This document shows, in pieces, positions 12,741 to 23,393 of a DNA stretch of 64,000 nucleotides. Numbering within the stretch: the stretch's first letter is position 1; each line of letters begins with the position of its first letter. The DNA comes from Luscinia megarhynchos (lineage: Eukaryota; Chordata; Aves; Passeriformes; Turdidae). The notes below the pieces were generated by a model. It saw nothing but the letters and a program-made list of their open reading frames with translations, was not told the DNA's origin and ran no database searches. The DNA lies in the NCBI GenBank assembly GCA_034336665.1, contig CM067592.1, positions 43,243,761 to 43,307,760 of the forward strand, written 5' to 3'. The translations under genes were made by a program, and so were the position numbers.

Positions 12741-13732
12741 TTGTTTCCTCTTCTTGATCTAAAACGCATTCCAGCCCTATTCCTAGGAAATAAAACTTAT
12801 TCTGGAGCTTGGAAAGAAAAGCTGTCTCTAGGTGTCAGGCAGGGAGAAATTGCTTCTGGAAAGAGGTCTTCCCCCTGGGAGAGATCGAATATCAGACTAA
12901 GCGAGCCCAGTCCAACCCAAAGAGCTCCCACCGACACCCGGTCCTTGCCGGAGGACTTTGCCATCGATGGCCGCCGCCGCCTCTGGCCACGCTTTGCCTG
13001 GAGAGAGGGAGTGGGTGGGTGCGCCAACTACTGTCCGCTCCCTCCCTTTGATTTGATGGCCTTTATTTCTCCTAATTGGATAAAATAGGAAGTCACTGAC
13101 AGTCCTGCGTTGCTGGGTATACTGATTTCACTCAGAGCAGCCCTGCAGAGTGCGGGGGTGGGTAGGGGAGGAAGGAGCGAGTCTGTACATCAGGGAAACA
13201 GGCTGCGAGGGGGCTGGGGAGCGGGGCGGGGGGAAACGGAGGAAAGTGAATGAGCGCTCAAGGAGGACAAAGAGGGAGGGGAGATAAAGGGAGTTACCAC
13301 CGTCTTGGCATCGCTGTTTCTTTCAAACCTCTCTGTAATGATATTGTTTGCAGTGATGCTCAGACAGCGAGCACCTGCTGCTCTGTAATGATTCAGCCTC
13401 TTTCAGCCGCCGCTGTAACACGACAGGATGCTGCTGCTACTGTCACTTCTGCCGTTGCCGCTGTTGTTAGAGATTTTGCTTTTGCTCCTTCTACCGCATG
13501 ACAATTGTTTTCCTCGTCTAAGCAGATATCAGCCTCAGATGCTCAAGGTGAGAATCTTGCCTTTCGCTCTGGGCTACTGGTTTACTTAATCCGGTCAGTT
13601 TGTTCAGTGTTCGTGGTTTTCTTTATCTCATCACCCTCCTTCCCCCTGTTTTGTTTTGTTGTATTTGCTTTTGGGGGAATGTTTCTTCCCCCTGCAGAAG
13701 AGCTGGAATTGCTTGAGAGGCGTTTAAGGAAT
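12741..13732 (+). promoter_or_regulatory. GC-rich promoter-proximal region of NRG1 type III
   Basis: G+C rises at about 12,880-13,300 and the block includes a GCCGCCGCCGCC run (about 12,969-12,980), purine-rich G tracts and a GC box GGGGCGGGG starting at 13,223. An imperfect CTG/CCG-rich stretch follows at about 13,376-13,465. The block sits 0.5-1.2 kb upstream of the coding exon on the same strand, where the type III promoter and 5' UTR should lie. Open frames here (for example 13,250-13,501) have no recognisable domain. The transcription start cannot be fixed from sequence alone. A possible donor AAG|GTGAGA (GT at 13,548) would allow a spliced 5' UTR. Confidence 0.5.
13223..13231 (+). promoter_or_regulatory. 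GC box (Sp1-type site)
   Basis: GGGGCGGGG matches the classical Sp1/KLF GC box. It lies about 0.8 kb upstream of the type III start codon within the GC-rich block. Functional use is inferred from position only. Confidence 0.45.
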
Positions 13733-13740
13733 TATAAAAG
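13733..13740 (+). promoter_or_regulatory. TATA-like motif
   Basis: TATAAAAG is a strong match to the TATA consensus and lies 299-306 bases upstream of the CRD start codon. If used, transcription would start near 13,760-13,770 and give a 5' UTR of about 270 bases that includes the three upstream ORFs. The competing model is a start near the GC box at 13,223 with a longer or spliced 5' UTR. Confidence 0.35.
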
Positions 13741-13977
13741 TGGCTAGCAAACAGGAGCTTAGTAATTGCAAAGCTATTCTCACTTCAGAGGAGCAGAGAC
13801 AGTGACAGAGGGCTTGGGAGCACAGGGACCGGGGGGTTCTAATTTTTCCTGTGCATTACTCCTCTCCCAGTTTGGATGATGTTGCTGAGCTTCGACCTTT
13901 TATTGACTCCCACTCTGTGATTTTTGCAGAGCACTGTGACTATTACTACCGTCTCTTTTTGTCTGTGTCTCACAGTA

Positions 13978-14046
13978 ATGGACTGTGATAGAGTTAAGGC
14001 CTTTTGGAGATGAGCTGTTTGAGAGCTGATGCTTAAACATGTCTGA
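13978..14046 (+). promoter_or_regulatory. Three overlapping upstream ORFs before the CRD start
   Basis: uORF1 is 13,978-14,013 (11 codons plus TGA). uORF2 is 14,010-14,036 (8 codons plus TAA) and its ATG overlaps the uORF1 stop as ATGA. uORF3 is 14,029-14,046 (5 codons plus TGA) and runs across the main start at 14,039 in another frame. Ribosomes starting at uORF3 would miss the main ATG, so this layout is typical of translational damping. It matters only if the mature 5' UTR contains this stretch, which holds for every 5'-end model I considered. Confidence 0.6.
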
Positions 14047-14669
14047 AGTAGCTGCCGACACTTTCCCCAGCCCCTCAGCTCAGCTGAGCCCTGATGCTGC
14101 ATCCCTCAACGGGCTCCCGGATGAGGAGAGCATGCCGGGGACCCAAAGAGAGGACAGGAGGGTCCAGGGGATAGCAGGCCTTGCCGCAACCTGCTGTGTG
14201 TGCCTGGAGGCAGAGCGACTGAAGGGCTGCCTCAACTCTGAAAAGATCTGCATCGCCCCTATCTTGGCTTGCCTGCTTAGCCTTTGCCTCTGCATTGCTG
14301 GCCTCAAGTGGGTCTTTGTGGACAAGATTTTTGAGTATGACTCTCCTACCCACCTTGACCCTGGGAGGATAGGACAAGACCCAAAGAGTGCTGTGGATCC
14401 TACAGCTCTGTCTGCCTGGGTGCCTTCGGAGGTGTATGCCTCACCCTTCCTCGTACCTAGCCCCAAGAGCAAGGCTGAAGTGACAGTGCACAGTGACAGC
14501 TCACTTGTACCCTCCAAACCGTTCCTCCAGCCTTCTCTGTATAACCGCATCCTAGATGTTGGGTTTTTGTCCTCTGCTGCACCTTCGCTGTCACCACCCG
14601 TCCTGGAGCCTACCACAGTGTCTCAGGCACAAGCAACAGAAACCACTCTCCAAACTGCTCCAAAACTTC
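14039..14669 (+). CDS. NRG1: Neuregulin-1 type III, cysteine-rich-domain first coding exon (partial)
   Basis: This exon encodes the N-terminal 210 residues of type III neuregulin-1 (CRD-NRG1, also called SMDF). In the full protein it is followed by an EGF-like domain that activates ErbB3/ErbB4. Because the CRD is itself a membrane anchor, type III is a juxtacrine axonal signal controlling Schwann-cell survival, myelination and synaptic receptor expression (family knowledge). Seen here: an acidic, Ser/Pro-rich N-terminus; the CRD at about residues 50-110 with Cys at 52, 53, 55, 64, 71, 78, 83 and 85; a hydrophobic membrane segment at about 70-90; the conserved stretch WVFVDKIFEYDSPTHLDP (91-108); then a Ser/Thr/Pro-rich linker ending in QTAPKL. 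The start has A at -3, and an in-frame TGA four codons upstream excludes a longer frame. The exon ends in phase 1 at a GTAAGT donor; reading on would give two spurious residues and a stop. Later exons are outside the window. Confidence 0.96.
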
Positions 14670-14675
14670 GTAAGT
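14670..14675 (+). other. NRG1: Splice donor of the CRD exon
   Basis: The exon/intron join is CTTC|GTAAGT, a consensus U1 donor. It follows codon 210 plus one base (phase 1), which agrees with the point where similarity to the remembered human type III protein leaves this exon. The open frame runs only to a TAA at 14,675-14,677. Confidence 0.92.
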
Positions 14676-17325
14676 AAAAGCTATGTGTTTCTTTTGGTTT
14701 TTTCCCTTTCACAGTAAGGAAAAAAACAAAAAAGAAAAAAAAGCCACTTAACTGTTCTGAGACTGTCTACAAAGAGGGCATGTGATTGACTTGCTTAAGC
14801 ATGATAAGACTGGTACAGCATGGGTTGCCCTCTGAGAATAGCATCTAGAGTCCTCAGAACTTAGTTCTGAGGTATGCAGGACTTCATCTGGGATATCTGT
14901 AAAGGGTTAGCAGCACCTTTTTCTCTGCATCCACATGTAGGGAAGTATGTGATTTGCTTTAAGGGTTTATCTGATAGCTATTCCACATGGTGTATTTTCC
15001 TTCTAAATTTGCTTTGTCTCCTGTGCTGGATCTTCTATGCGTGTTCTTTGCTTTGCCTGCAGAGCACTTCTGGTACATCCTTCCTGAAGTCTGTGGCTGG
15101 AAAATATCCCTAGCCTCATGAAACTCTCAGAACAGTGAGAAAAAGTGACAGCAGATTTGAAGCCGTTAGAAACTGGGAACTATTAATTTAGCATCTAGCT
15201 TATGATCTTTCCCTTTCTCTTAAGAGCAAAGCATACATTTCTCTGTGTCTTTTCCCATCTCTAGGAGCTGCTTCTTGTTTAACTTGTTTCTCATATATTG
15301 TCTTACTGCATTTTGTGGGGCATTTAAGGAAAGCATTCTTGCCGATGTAGGAAGAGTCAATTTTCGAATTAGTCCTTGCTCATCATAAAAACAAACCAAA
15401 AAAAAGGTATCTGTATTATTTTCTCAATAGTAATCATAAAGCATCAAAATACTGCATTGCTGAAGTGTAATTTCTTTGGTATTCATGATTTTAACCCATC
15501 AAACTCAGAGCAAACCAAGCCAACAATTCCTGAGCTGTGTAAATCTGTGTAACTCTAGTAAAATAGAAGGCAGCACACTCATCTGCATCAGAGAGCACAG
15601 GCCTGAGGTTTCCTATGGAAAGCTACAGTGATTAGAGGGAAAAATTGCATTCCTTACAAATTTGCTTCCAAGACTTCATGTCATTTATTCTCCCTCATGC
15701 CTTCCCTTTAATGCCGCAGGTTGGTCGCATTGAAGATGGCACATAGTGGACTCTGGAGCTCTGAAGTCACCAGAAGTTCACTTCTAAGTTTAGCCCCTCT
15801 GGGACTGGACTTAATATAGATATGTGGCATTTGGATTACATCTAACATTTCAGGCCAACCACCTTGTCAGTGAAAATGAGCATAACTACAGTGATTTCAG
15901 AGGAGGTTCTTTCAGCTAAGAGTCTTGAACAGCAGTTCCAGAATCAGTGAAAGGAAGTTCTGAGTATTGCTGTGGAAACCCTCCTGCCTTTTGCTTAGAT
16001 AATGAGTGATGACCATCCTTCAGATTAAAAGTAATTTGTCAGATGGAAACAGTCTAATAGAGAAATACTGCTGTACCATTAAATGACAGGGGGCTTTGTC
16101 TGTGGTGAATTAGCCACCTTTGCAATTAAATAGAATTTTACTAAGTGAGCTTTCTTTTAAATATTGCTGATGCGTAAAATCTTTTTTGTAATGTAAATAT
16201 TCTGACATCTTTAACGCATTTTGCTACATAAAGTGACCAGAGATCACTATTCAGTCATAATTGCCTCAAGAATCCCTCTTTAATTTCTACATACGTGACA
16301 AACCTTTATCAATAACATGCTAACTTCCTTTCTGAAGTAAAGGAAGGGGCAGAGGGGCACAGAAAAGATTCTTAGGAGCTGTCACTGACAAAAAGCCATT
16401 ATCTGCATTAAGATCTGCTCACGTATGGGAAATAAATGGTGGTCCAGAAGTTAGGTTATTGGGTTGAGAGGGGGGTTTTTTATTTTGATTTTGGGGTTTT
16501 ATGTGTGTAGGAGTTGTTGAGGTTTGGGGTTTTTGTTTAATTTTGCCTTATTTTTTAAAGATAAATGTGTTTTAAGGCACTGTAGACTTACATAGCTACA
16601 GACCAAAAGGAGAGGGAGAACTGGTAGCAGATCAAGTTTGGTTTGCTCTGGGGGAGAATTTTGAATAGATAGAATTTATTCTAACTGTGGTACATAATTC
16701 CAACTATGGCAAGTGTCTCTGGTTCTCTGCAAAGAAAAATAAGAAAATCAAGCTGGAAAAATACACTGCAGAAGGCCTGCCTAAGAATTCCAAGAGGCAT
16801 GAAAAGAACTTTTTTGGACAGCTCTTAAAGCACTGTCTTGGGGTTTTTGAAACAGCTGCATTTCAAACACATCATTGTGTTTTATGTAGAGCAAGATTTG
16901 TTGGAGAGGTTGACAGATTGCATCAGTGCTAACTTTTTTTTTTTAATACCTTTGACAGCTATAAAATTCTCAGTGACATGGCTTGAAAAGTAGCATCTGC
17001 AAATTGGATTGTCCCTTTCAGTGCCCTTTTTTTCCTTTCAGGCAGAGTGAGGTAACATGTTCCCAGAAACTCCTTTATATACTGAAAATTTCTTTCCAGC
17101 GCAGAAAAAATGCACATTTCATACTCTGTGCTTGATGTACTGTTTCTGAACCTATCCCTTCCGTGAGTTTCCTTTTCTCTTCACCTCTCTTTTCTGTCTT
17201 ACTCAGCATATTCCCCTTAAAGCTGTATCCTTCAAGGTCATAGTCTGCAGAGGGCTAATTGATTCTTCTTTCTCCTGGAGCCTGGAAGAGAAAGCAGAAG
17301 AGAGACAATCCTGGTAATTGTGTCT
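14676..17325 (+). other. NRG1: NRG1 intron, 5' part
   Basis: AT-rich intronic sequence with an A-rich tract (about 14,718-14,742) just after the donor. A G/T-rich stretch at about 16,459-16,538 contains several GGGG and TTTT blocks. No exon is recognised. Assignment as intron follows from the donor at 14,670 and the absence of the EGF exon. Confidence 0.7.
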
Positions 17326-17490
17326 GACTGGTTTTGCTTCATTTGTTATTCTTAGCCCTTTATCAATACAGAAATATTTCTTTCTGTTAGCTTACTTTTT
17401 TATTTTAATATAATTTTTCCTTTGCTGAAAGAGAAAGGAAAGGTGAATGTTTTAAAGCATTCCCTTATTTAGGGAGCTTGTCAGTCTTAG
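17326..17490 (+). repeat. Left arm of large imperfect inverted repeat
   Basis: The reverse complement of 18,528-18,694 matches this stretch at roughly 80-85% by eye. The match includes a 27-base perfect block starting near 17,358 and another conserved block, TTTAAAGCATTCCC, near 17,451-17,464. The outer 30 bases align more loosely. It could be one terminus of an old DNA transposon or foldback element, or one of two oppositely oriented copies of an unknown repeat. Confidence 0.8.
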
Positions 17491-18527
17491 CATAATTACA
17501 CCAGAGAAGATATTATTACAAGCAGGATATAATAACACACCCTAACCTACAACCCCTCCCTCTGAGAAGGCATGCAGATTGTAATAATGCTAGCTCAGTT
17601 CAGGAGTTAAATTTCACTTCTTCTAACACTATCATTTTTAAATACAGTTCTGCCCTTTATCCAGGCTGGTTAGAGATTCAGCTCTGTAGTACTGCAAAAA
17701 TTGTGTTTCTGTAATAGCTTTTGCAGGCCTGCAAACTAACCATTCCCTCTTTAAAGGTCTTCCTACAGCCTCCTCTTTCCATTTAAGAAGATTTCCCCAC
17801 AAAACACCCAGCCTAGCCCGCGTGGAGCTTGCCTTCCTGGGCTGACAGCTCTGCCAGAGCAGTGCAGCACTCCTGTGCTTTGGTTCTGCCCCAGAGCAGA
17901 GGCACTGTGGGCCTTGGCAGCCCAGCCCAAGCAGGCCTTGGCTTTAGGAACATGACTCTTACGGCTTGCTGAAGTGCCACAGGGCACACAAGAGACAGGG
18001 CAGGAGACAGACCATGGTATGAGTGGGTTTCCCTGAGAGCAGAGCCTAAGGACCAGCAGAGAGCAGTGTCCAGGGGCCGCTCGTGCCTGGTGGCACATCC
18101 ACACGGCATTCTTTCACTTCTGGCTTCCCTGGCCAGCTCCGGTACTGTGCGCTGCTGGGCCAGCTGCACACATGCCGTGGATGGCCTGTGGATGGTCACC
18201 AGGCATGTCTTCCTCTCCCCACAGCACTGGGCCTGTGCGTGTCCCCTGGGGCAGGCAGGGCTCCGTCCTGTCTCACTTGTGCTGGGCCTCGCCTGGAGAA
18301 TGTGGCATAGTGGAAAAAGGGTTCTGCATTGCTGTCAACCACCTCTGACTGGGATAACTCCCTCTCGTGTTTCTGATCTCTGCTTCCACTTCAGGTGTGT
18401 TGGGTCAGTATTAGCAAAGCGTGATGCTTTCTCATCCTCAGTAGAAAAAGGTTAAAAGATTGCTTCTGAGGCCTAGTAGTGGCTAGGAAATAGTCACAGC
18501 TCCCCTCCTAATTTGACAAGCTCCACT
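17491..18527. other. GC-rich spacer inside inverted repeat
   Basis: About 1.04 kb lies between the two arms. Its middle (about 17,790-18,330) is clearly GC-richer than the flanks but not strongly CpG-rich. Open frames of 113, 128 and 129 codons overlap on opposite strands (17,763-18,104, 17,813-18,199 and 18,066-18,455). None resembles a transposase or other protein I recognise. It may be cargo or the internal part of a decayed mobile element. Confidence 0.45.
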
Positions 18528-18694
18528 CCAAGATTAACAAACCCCCTAATTATGGGAATGCTTTAAAGCATTCATCTTTCCTTTCTCTATCAGCAAGGAA
18601 AAAATAATACTAAAATACAAAAGGTAAGCTAAGCTGAAAGAAATATTTCTGTATTGATAAAGGCACAGTGTAATGAAAAGGAGCGAGACCAATC
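18528..18694 (-). repeat. Right arm of large imperfect inverted repeat
   Basis: Reverse-complement partner of 17,326-17,490. The alignment is continuous with small indels, and identity falls at the outer end. If transcribed in the NRG1 pre-mRNA, the two arms could pair into a long imperfect duplex with a loop of about 1 kb. Confidence 0.8.
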
Positions 18695-20566
18695 TTGAGT
18701 TGAAGCACAATGGCTAAATTTCTTGTGTCCTCTTAGAGCTAGAGATGGGGAAAATTGAATAATAAAAATTGTACCTTACATTGTATCATATTGTACATAT
18801 CCCTTACAGGTTTTTTCACCTGCCTCTTTAACTTCCACTCATTCTTTCTCAGCTCTGGATTTGATGTAGTTTCTCCTATTCGCAGTGATTTGGGAAGGTC
18901 TATACTTTATCTTGATGGCAGCCTAGAGGGAGCCTCTCCCTCTACTTAAAGGTGCTGCAGCACACAAGCTTCAATTTAAGGACAGAGGGTTTGTTCTTCA
19001 TCTTCATGCAGAGTTTGTTCTTATTCTTGAATGAGTCTAATTCTGTGTTTCAAATCCCCATCACAACATCATAGGGTTGAGTCCATGCCTGGCAACCTCT
19101 GAACATGTCAAGGTCAGGGATGTCTCAGGAAGCTGCAGGGGAGGGAAGAGGAGATCAGACAGCACAGGCTCTACTTCAGCTTTTTCTGTGTTTACTGTTG
19201 CTCTGCAGAGCAGTGCCACAGGAGAGATTGCTTTTCCCACAAAACTTGAAGATGCAGGAAGAGAGCAACTTAAAGCACCTGCTGTTCCATTTCTGACGCA
19301 GTACTGGATTTGAATAGCTACAGATACCTGACTTAAGTGCCTGTATTAGGAAGCTGGTTAGCCTTCAGCTGCATATCCAGCATAAAGGGAGAGACTTCCC
19401 CCAGGCAATTCCCAGAGTGACTCTAACAGGAGTCACTCTCTTCCCCCGTGAATCTACAGGGAGACTATCCTTGCAATTCAGCTTCTAAGTTAAGTATCTA
19501 CTACACAATATGAGGACTCATTTTGAAAGCCATGTGTTTTCTTTTATGTGAATTAACAACATCTTGTCACAGGGAAGTTACAATTAATCATGGTTAAGAT
19601 ACCAGACAAGTTTTGAGCCTAACTCAGGAGTGTATTAAAGGGATGCTGATCTCAGTAGGCCCAGGAGACGCAACTGGGCCTCCATTAACAAGCAGCAATA
19701 AAGCAAGTGCCACTGTACTGAGCCAGCCAGTCTGTATTGCTCTGCTGCTCCAAAGGTCATGACAGCTCCTAGAGCTATATATTTGTGACAGGAGCACTCA
19801 TGGGGGCTGATGGGGTGAGATGCGTTAGATGCAGCAATTTTTAGGGAGTTCAGGTCCATTAAGCCTTTTAAAGCAATAACTGAGTCTTCCCCTCCCCAGT
19901 CCAGTTAGTTCACACTGTCTTTAAAATGTCCTCAGCAAGCACAGTTTGCTCCGACAAATTTATTGTTTTGTTTCTTTCAGTATCTCTACCACCCCTCTTT
20001 TTAGCTTTCATTGATTGCATGGAAACAGTTCTTCTATTCTATATGCAGCAAATTATACAGATTGGTCCTGTGTTTCTTTCTCTTGGACAAGCACCCTAAA
20101 ATCATGGCTTTCAGAGTTTCCTCAGGGGTGTGGTTTTCCTTTCATGTGCCATTCATCATGCACAGAGCATGGTGGAGAAAAGCTGTATTTCCTGGATTAT
20201 TTTTTCTTAATAACAGTCTGAATGTCTCAGTACAAAACAGTAGTCTGCACTTGTATTTATTTTTTAAAGCTTCATTTCTCTTTGTAAACTTGAGAGAGTA
20301 AGTCATCTATTTGTGCTACAGGGAGCCTTTTCCATGTTCTCCTTCTTCATTTATATAAAGATGCATATGTAAGTACAGAGAATACAATAGATACACAAAG
20401 TATATGGCCATTATTTCTTTATTTAAAAATGACACCTGCAACTGTTCTGCCTCAAAAGTTTCTAAGCAAAATTTATTAATAATTGATGTAATTACAAAAT
20501 TCAGGGTTTGGATTTCCATCGCAGCTGAACTAAAATTATCCTCATTCCATATCTGTTGTATTTTTT

Positions 20567-20604
20567 ACACTAATTATACTTGATTACACTAATTATGTTT
20601 GATT
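20567..20604. repeat. Short tandem duplication (19 bp x 2)
   Basis: Two adjacent copies of a unit beginning ACACTAATTAT and ending TTGATT, differing at one or two positions. It contains the homeodomain-like core TAATTA. Small local duplication. Confidence 0.7.
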
Positions 20605-23331
20605 TCCTGTCAATGCACTGCAAATAAAGCACACAGCAGCCTACCTCAGATTTGCTGTGCCTAACTTATGGTTACAGAGAAACCTTGGGGAACTTTCTCT
20701 GCATCAGATGAGAAAGCACAATTTGGCTTGCTGGAGGCTAAGTAGCAGGTTAATTGTGGTGCAGAGCTGGGATGATATAAATGAGCGTTTTCATCATTTG
20801 CAGTCTTGCTAATGGAAGTGCAATAGATTTGCTGCAGAAATCCAACTCAGAATCAATAGCAATGCAATGAGGCAGCTGGTTCAGGGAGAGCACATGTGAT
20901 GCCAATCTGCTGCAGACAGTACCTGGGCAGAGATTGCACTGTCTCTCTTTCAGGAAAGGGGAGACAGACCTAAAAAAATGCTGTGGCAGGTGATAAAAGA
21001 ATTTTCAAAGGAAAATGCTAGTTTCACCTAGGGTGGAATTAGGAGAACATGCTTTCTCTGACAAGGGAAGGAGGATTGTTTTCTTTGAGGGATTCAGATC
21101 TGTTTGGACTCAAAGCTGGGTTATTGTTACACATTAAGTTAAGCAACAACAGGAGTATTTGTGCTTCAGGTCATGTTCAAGCCACATAAAATCAAGGACT
21201 AAATCATGGTGTGTGCTTTGAAGATGGATAGGTGGGTTTAGAGTATCTTCTACCAAAGGCTTCTGCTTTCTTGTTTCCCAGGCAGAACACAGAGAGGAGT
21301 AGGCCCTGTCTTTTGTGAACTGTTTTAAATTAGGCACACTGGCTGTCTTTACAGTTTATACTGAAAGGAGACCAGTTTCCTGGAGAGTAAGCGCTCTGAA
21401 TCACATCTTGATCCTTCCCTTTAAAACATTTTGTGAAGTACCAGACACAGTGGGAGGTACACATGAAACTCAGGAGCTGGAGTGTGACCACTGTCTGGCA
21501 CTTAGGGAGTGGCAAGGGAGAAATGCATTATTCTGAGGTTATGTGAACTTCTGCTTATTTACACCCTGACCTCTCTCATCCTTCTCCCCCATTCACAGTA
21601 GAGTATTAGTCACTGAGACAAAAGAAAAGGTTTTAGCTGAGGAAGAATGTGCAGGAACAAATCCAGGGGGACATGGCTGGCCATCACTCAAGGCTTCCCT
21701 AAGCTAAACCAGAGGCAAGGTCCATTTAGCTCTGGACAAGATCAGTAGTATTGCTCCATCCATCTATTACGTTTGGTCCTGTAGATACAAAAGCCTTATT
21801 TCAATGTGTATCTTCTTGCAAGAATATATTCAGCTTTTTCACATATGCTTTCCCTACCCCCTCCCCCCCTTTTTTGTATCTCTGCTTTGTCCTGGAACTT
21901 GCTGGCAGTGCATTCTCATAACTCAGACAGCTTTTTATTTTGGCAATGAATATTGTCTCCGTTTTTGAGATGAAAGGAAATCAATACTGGTTTGCTAGTC
22001 ACATGGCACTGGGAGGAGTATACGAAGCTATGATCTTAAGCATGATTTGTGACATAGTTCAGTATTTCTATGGAATTTGTGAAAGATGCTTGAATTTTAC
22101 AATTTTTAACAGTCAATTCATTCATGTGATTAGACAGATCAAAGTAGAAAAAAAGAATATCAAGCTCATTCAAAAGCCTTTCTCTTATGCAAAAAAAATA
22201 AAAATCTCTCCGAGCTCATAAAAGATTACTAGAATCTTCTTAGGATGTAAGTGGAAGATAGTGTAAGGCTATTGGAGCAGCATCTTGAGAAGAAAAACCT
22301 GGGCTTTTCCCTATATTAAATGAATCCAGATAATTAATTTAGTATTTCAGCTTGAATTAAATGGCCTGAATTTTTACTGGTATAAAGGTTCTCAGGTCTG
22401 TAGCCCTATAAGACCTATCAGAGCACTGGAATGCACATGACACAGTGTCATCCCTGCTAAGGTTTCTTCTAGTTGTGGTGTGAAGCATAAGTTCAAGACA
22501 TTGTCTGCCGTTCTAGTATCTGTATCTTTTCTAGTATCTATTTTAAGTAAAACCACCTAGTTTGACTTTGAAAATATGTGTTTGTATTCCGGCCACTCGT
22601 TCATTTACACCTTTCTCTCCTAGATTAAAAAGTTCTTCCGTGCCATGTATTTCCCACTCACAAAGGTTCATACACACTGTAATCTGCTCAACATTACATA
22701 AGCCTTTTTGACAGAATAGGTAGGCTGAACTCTCATGGAGGAAGTTGTTTTCAGACCTTGAATTATTTCATTGCTCTTCACGCTTTCTTCTTTTTCAGAT
22801 AAATAGAAACATAATTTTGATGGTACTTAGGCATGGACTAGTCCAAAATTCCAGCAGCAGACAACACAACCTCATTTCCTTGATCACTGTTTGGAAGTAC
22901 TCAAGATGCATAAAGTAGCATCAGTGCTTTTTAAATATTTTAATCAGTAAATCAGTAGTAATGTCCAGTCAGAGCAGAAGACCAATGACTCACACATGCA
23001 AGGACCCTCACCAACCTTCTTAACTCCCAGGGTTGCATACTGCCTCTCTCTGGGATGGAACAATAATCCTAAGGGCCAATCAAGGGAAGAAAAGACAAAG
23101 ATTGCCCAGCTGTAGCAATGCTATGTGCATTTTAGGAGGAGTTTCAGCTCCCTCATTGCCCATTTGGTTCTGTTCTACTTTGAACAATGCCGTCAGCAAG
23201 TCATCTTGGGTGAACAGGAAGCCAGCCCAATAATTTGAACTGTGCAGTTATGCTACACACTTTTCTGCTCATGCTTACAAACATATCTCCCTCCATGCTC
23301 CACTGACACTTCTCCCACTGTTGTCCCATTT

Positions 23332-23393
23332 CATCACTTTACCCTTCATTCAGTTTATTATCCATTACTTTGCCCTTCATTCAGTTTATTATC
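23332..23393. repeat. Short tandem duplication (about 31 bp x 2)
   Basis: Two adjacent near-identical units share CCCTTCATTCAGTTTATTAT. They differ mainly in the first ten bases. Likely a local replication-slippage duplication. Confidence 0.8.

Noticed and set aside
1..14038. Search for the NRG1 Ig-domain, spacer or type I/II first exons
   Set aside because: No stretch resembling the remembered Ig-domain or type I/II N-terminal residues was seen on the + strand by eye.
14075..14616. Minus-strand ORFs of 100 and 178 codons over the NRG1 exon
   Set aside because: They are antisense shadows of the CRD coding sequence.
14670..14677. Extension of the NRG1 frame to the TAA at 14,675-14,677
   Set aside because: The extension reads into the GTAAGT splice donor; the real exon ends at 14,669.
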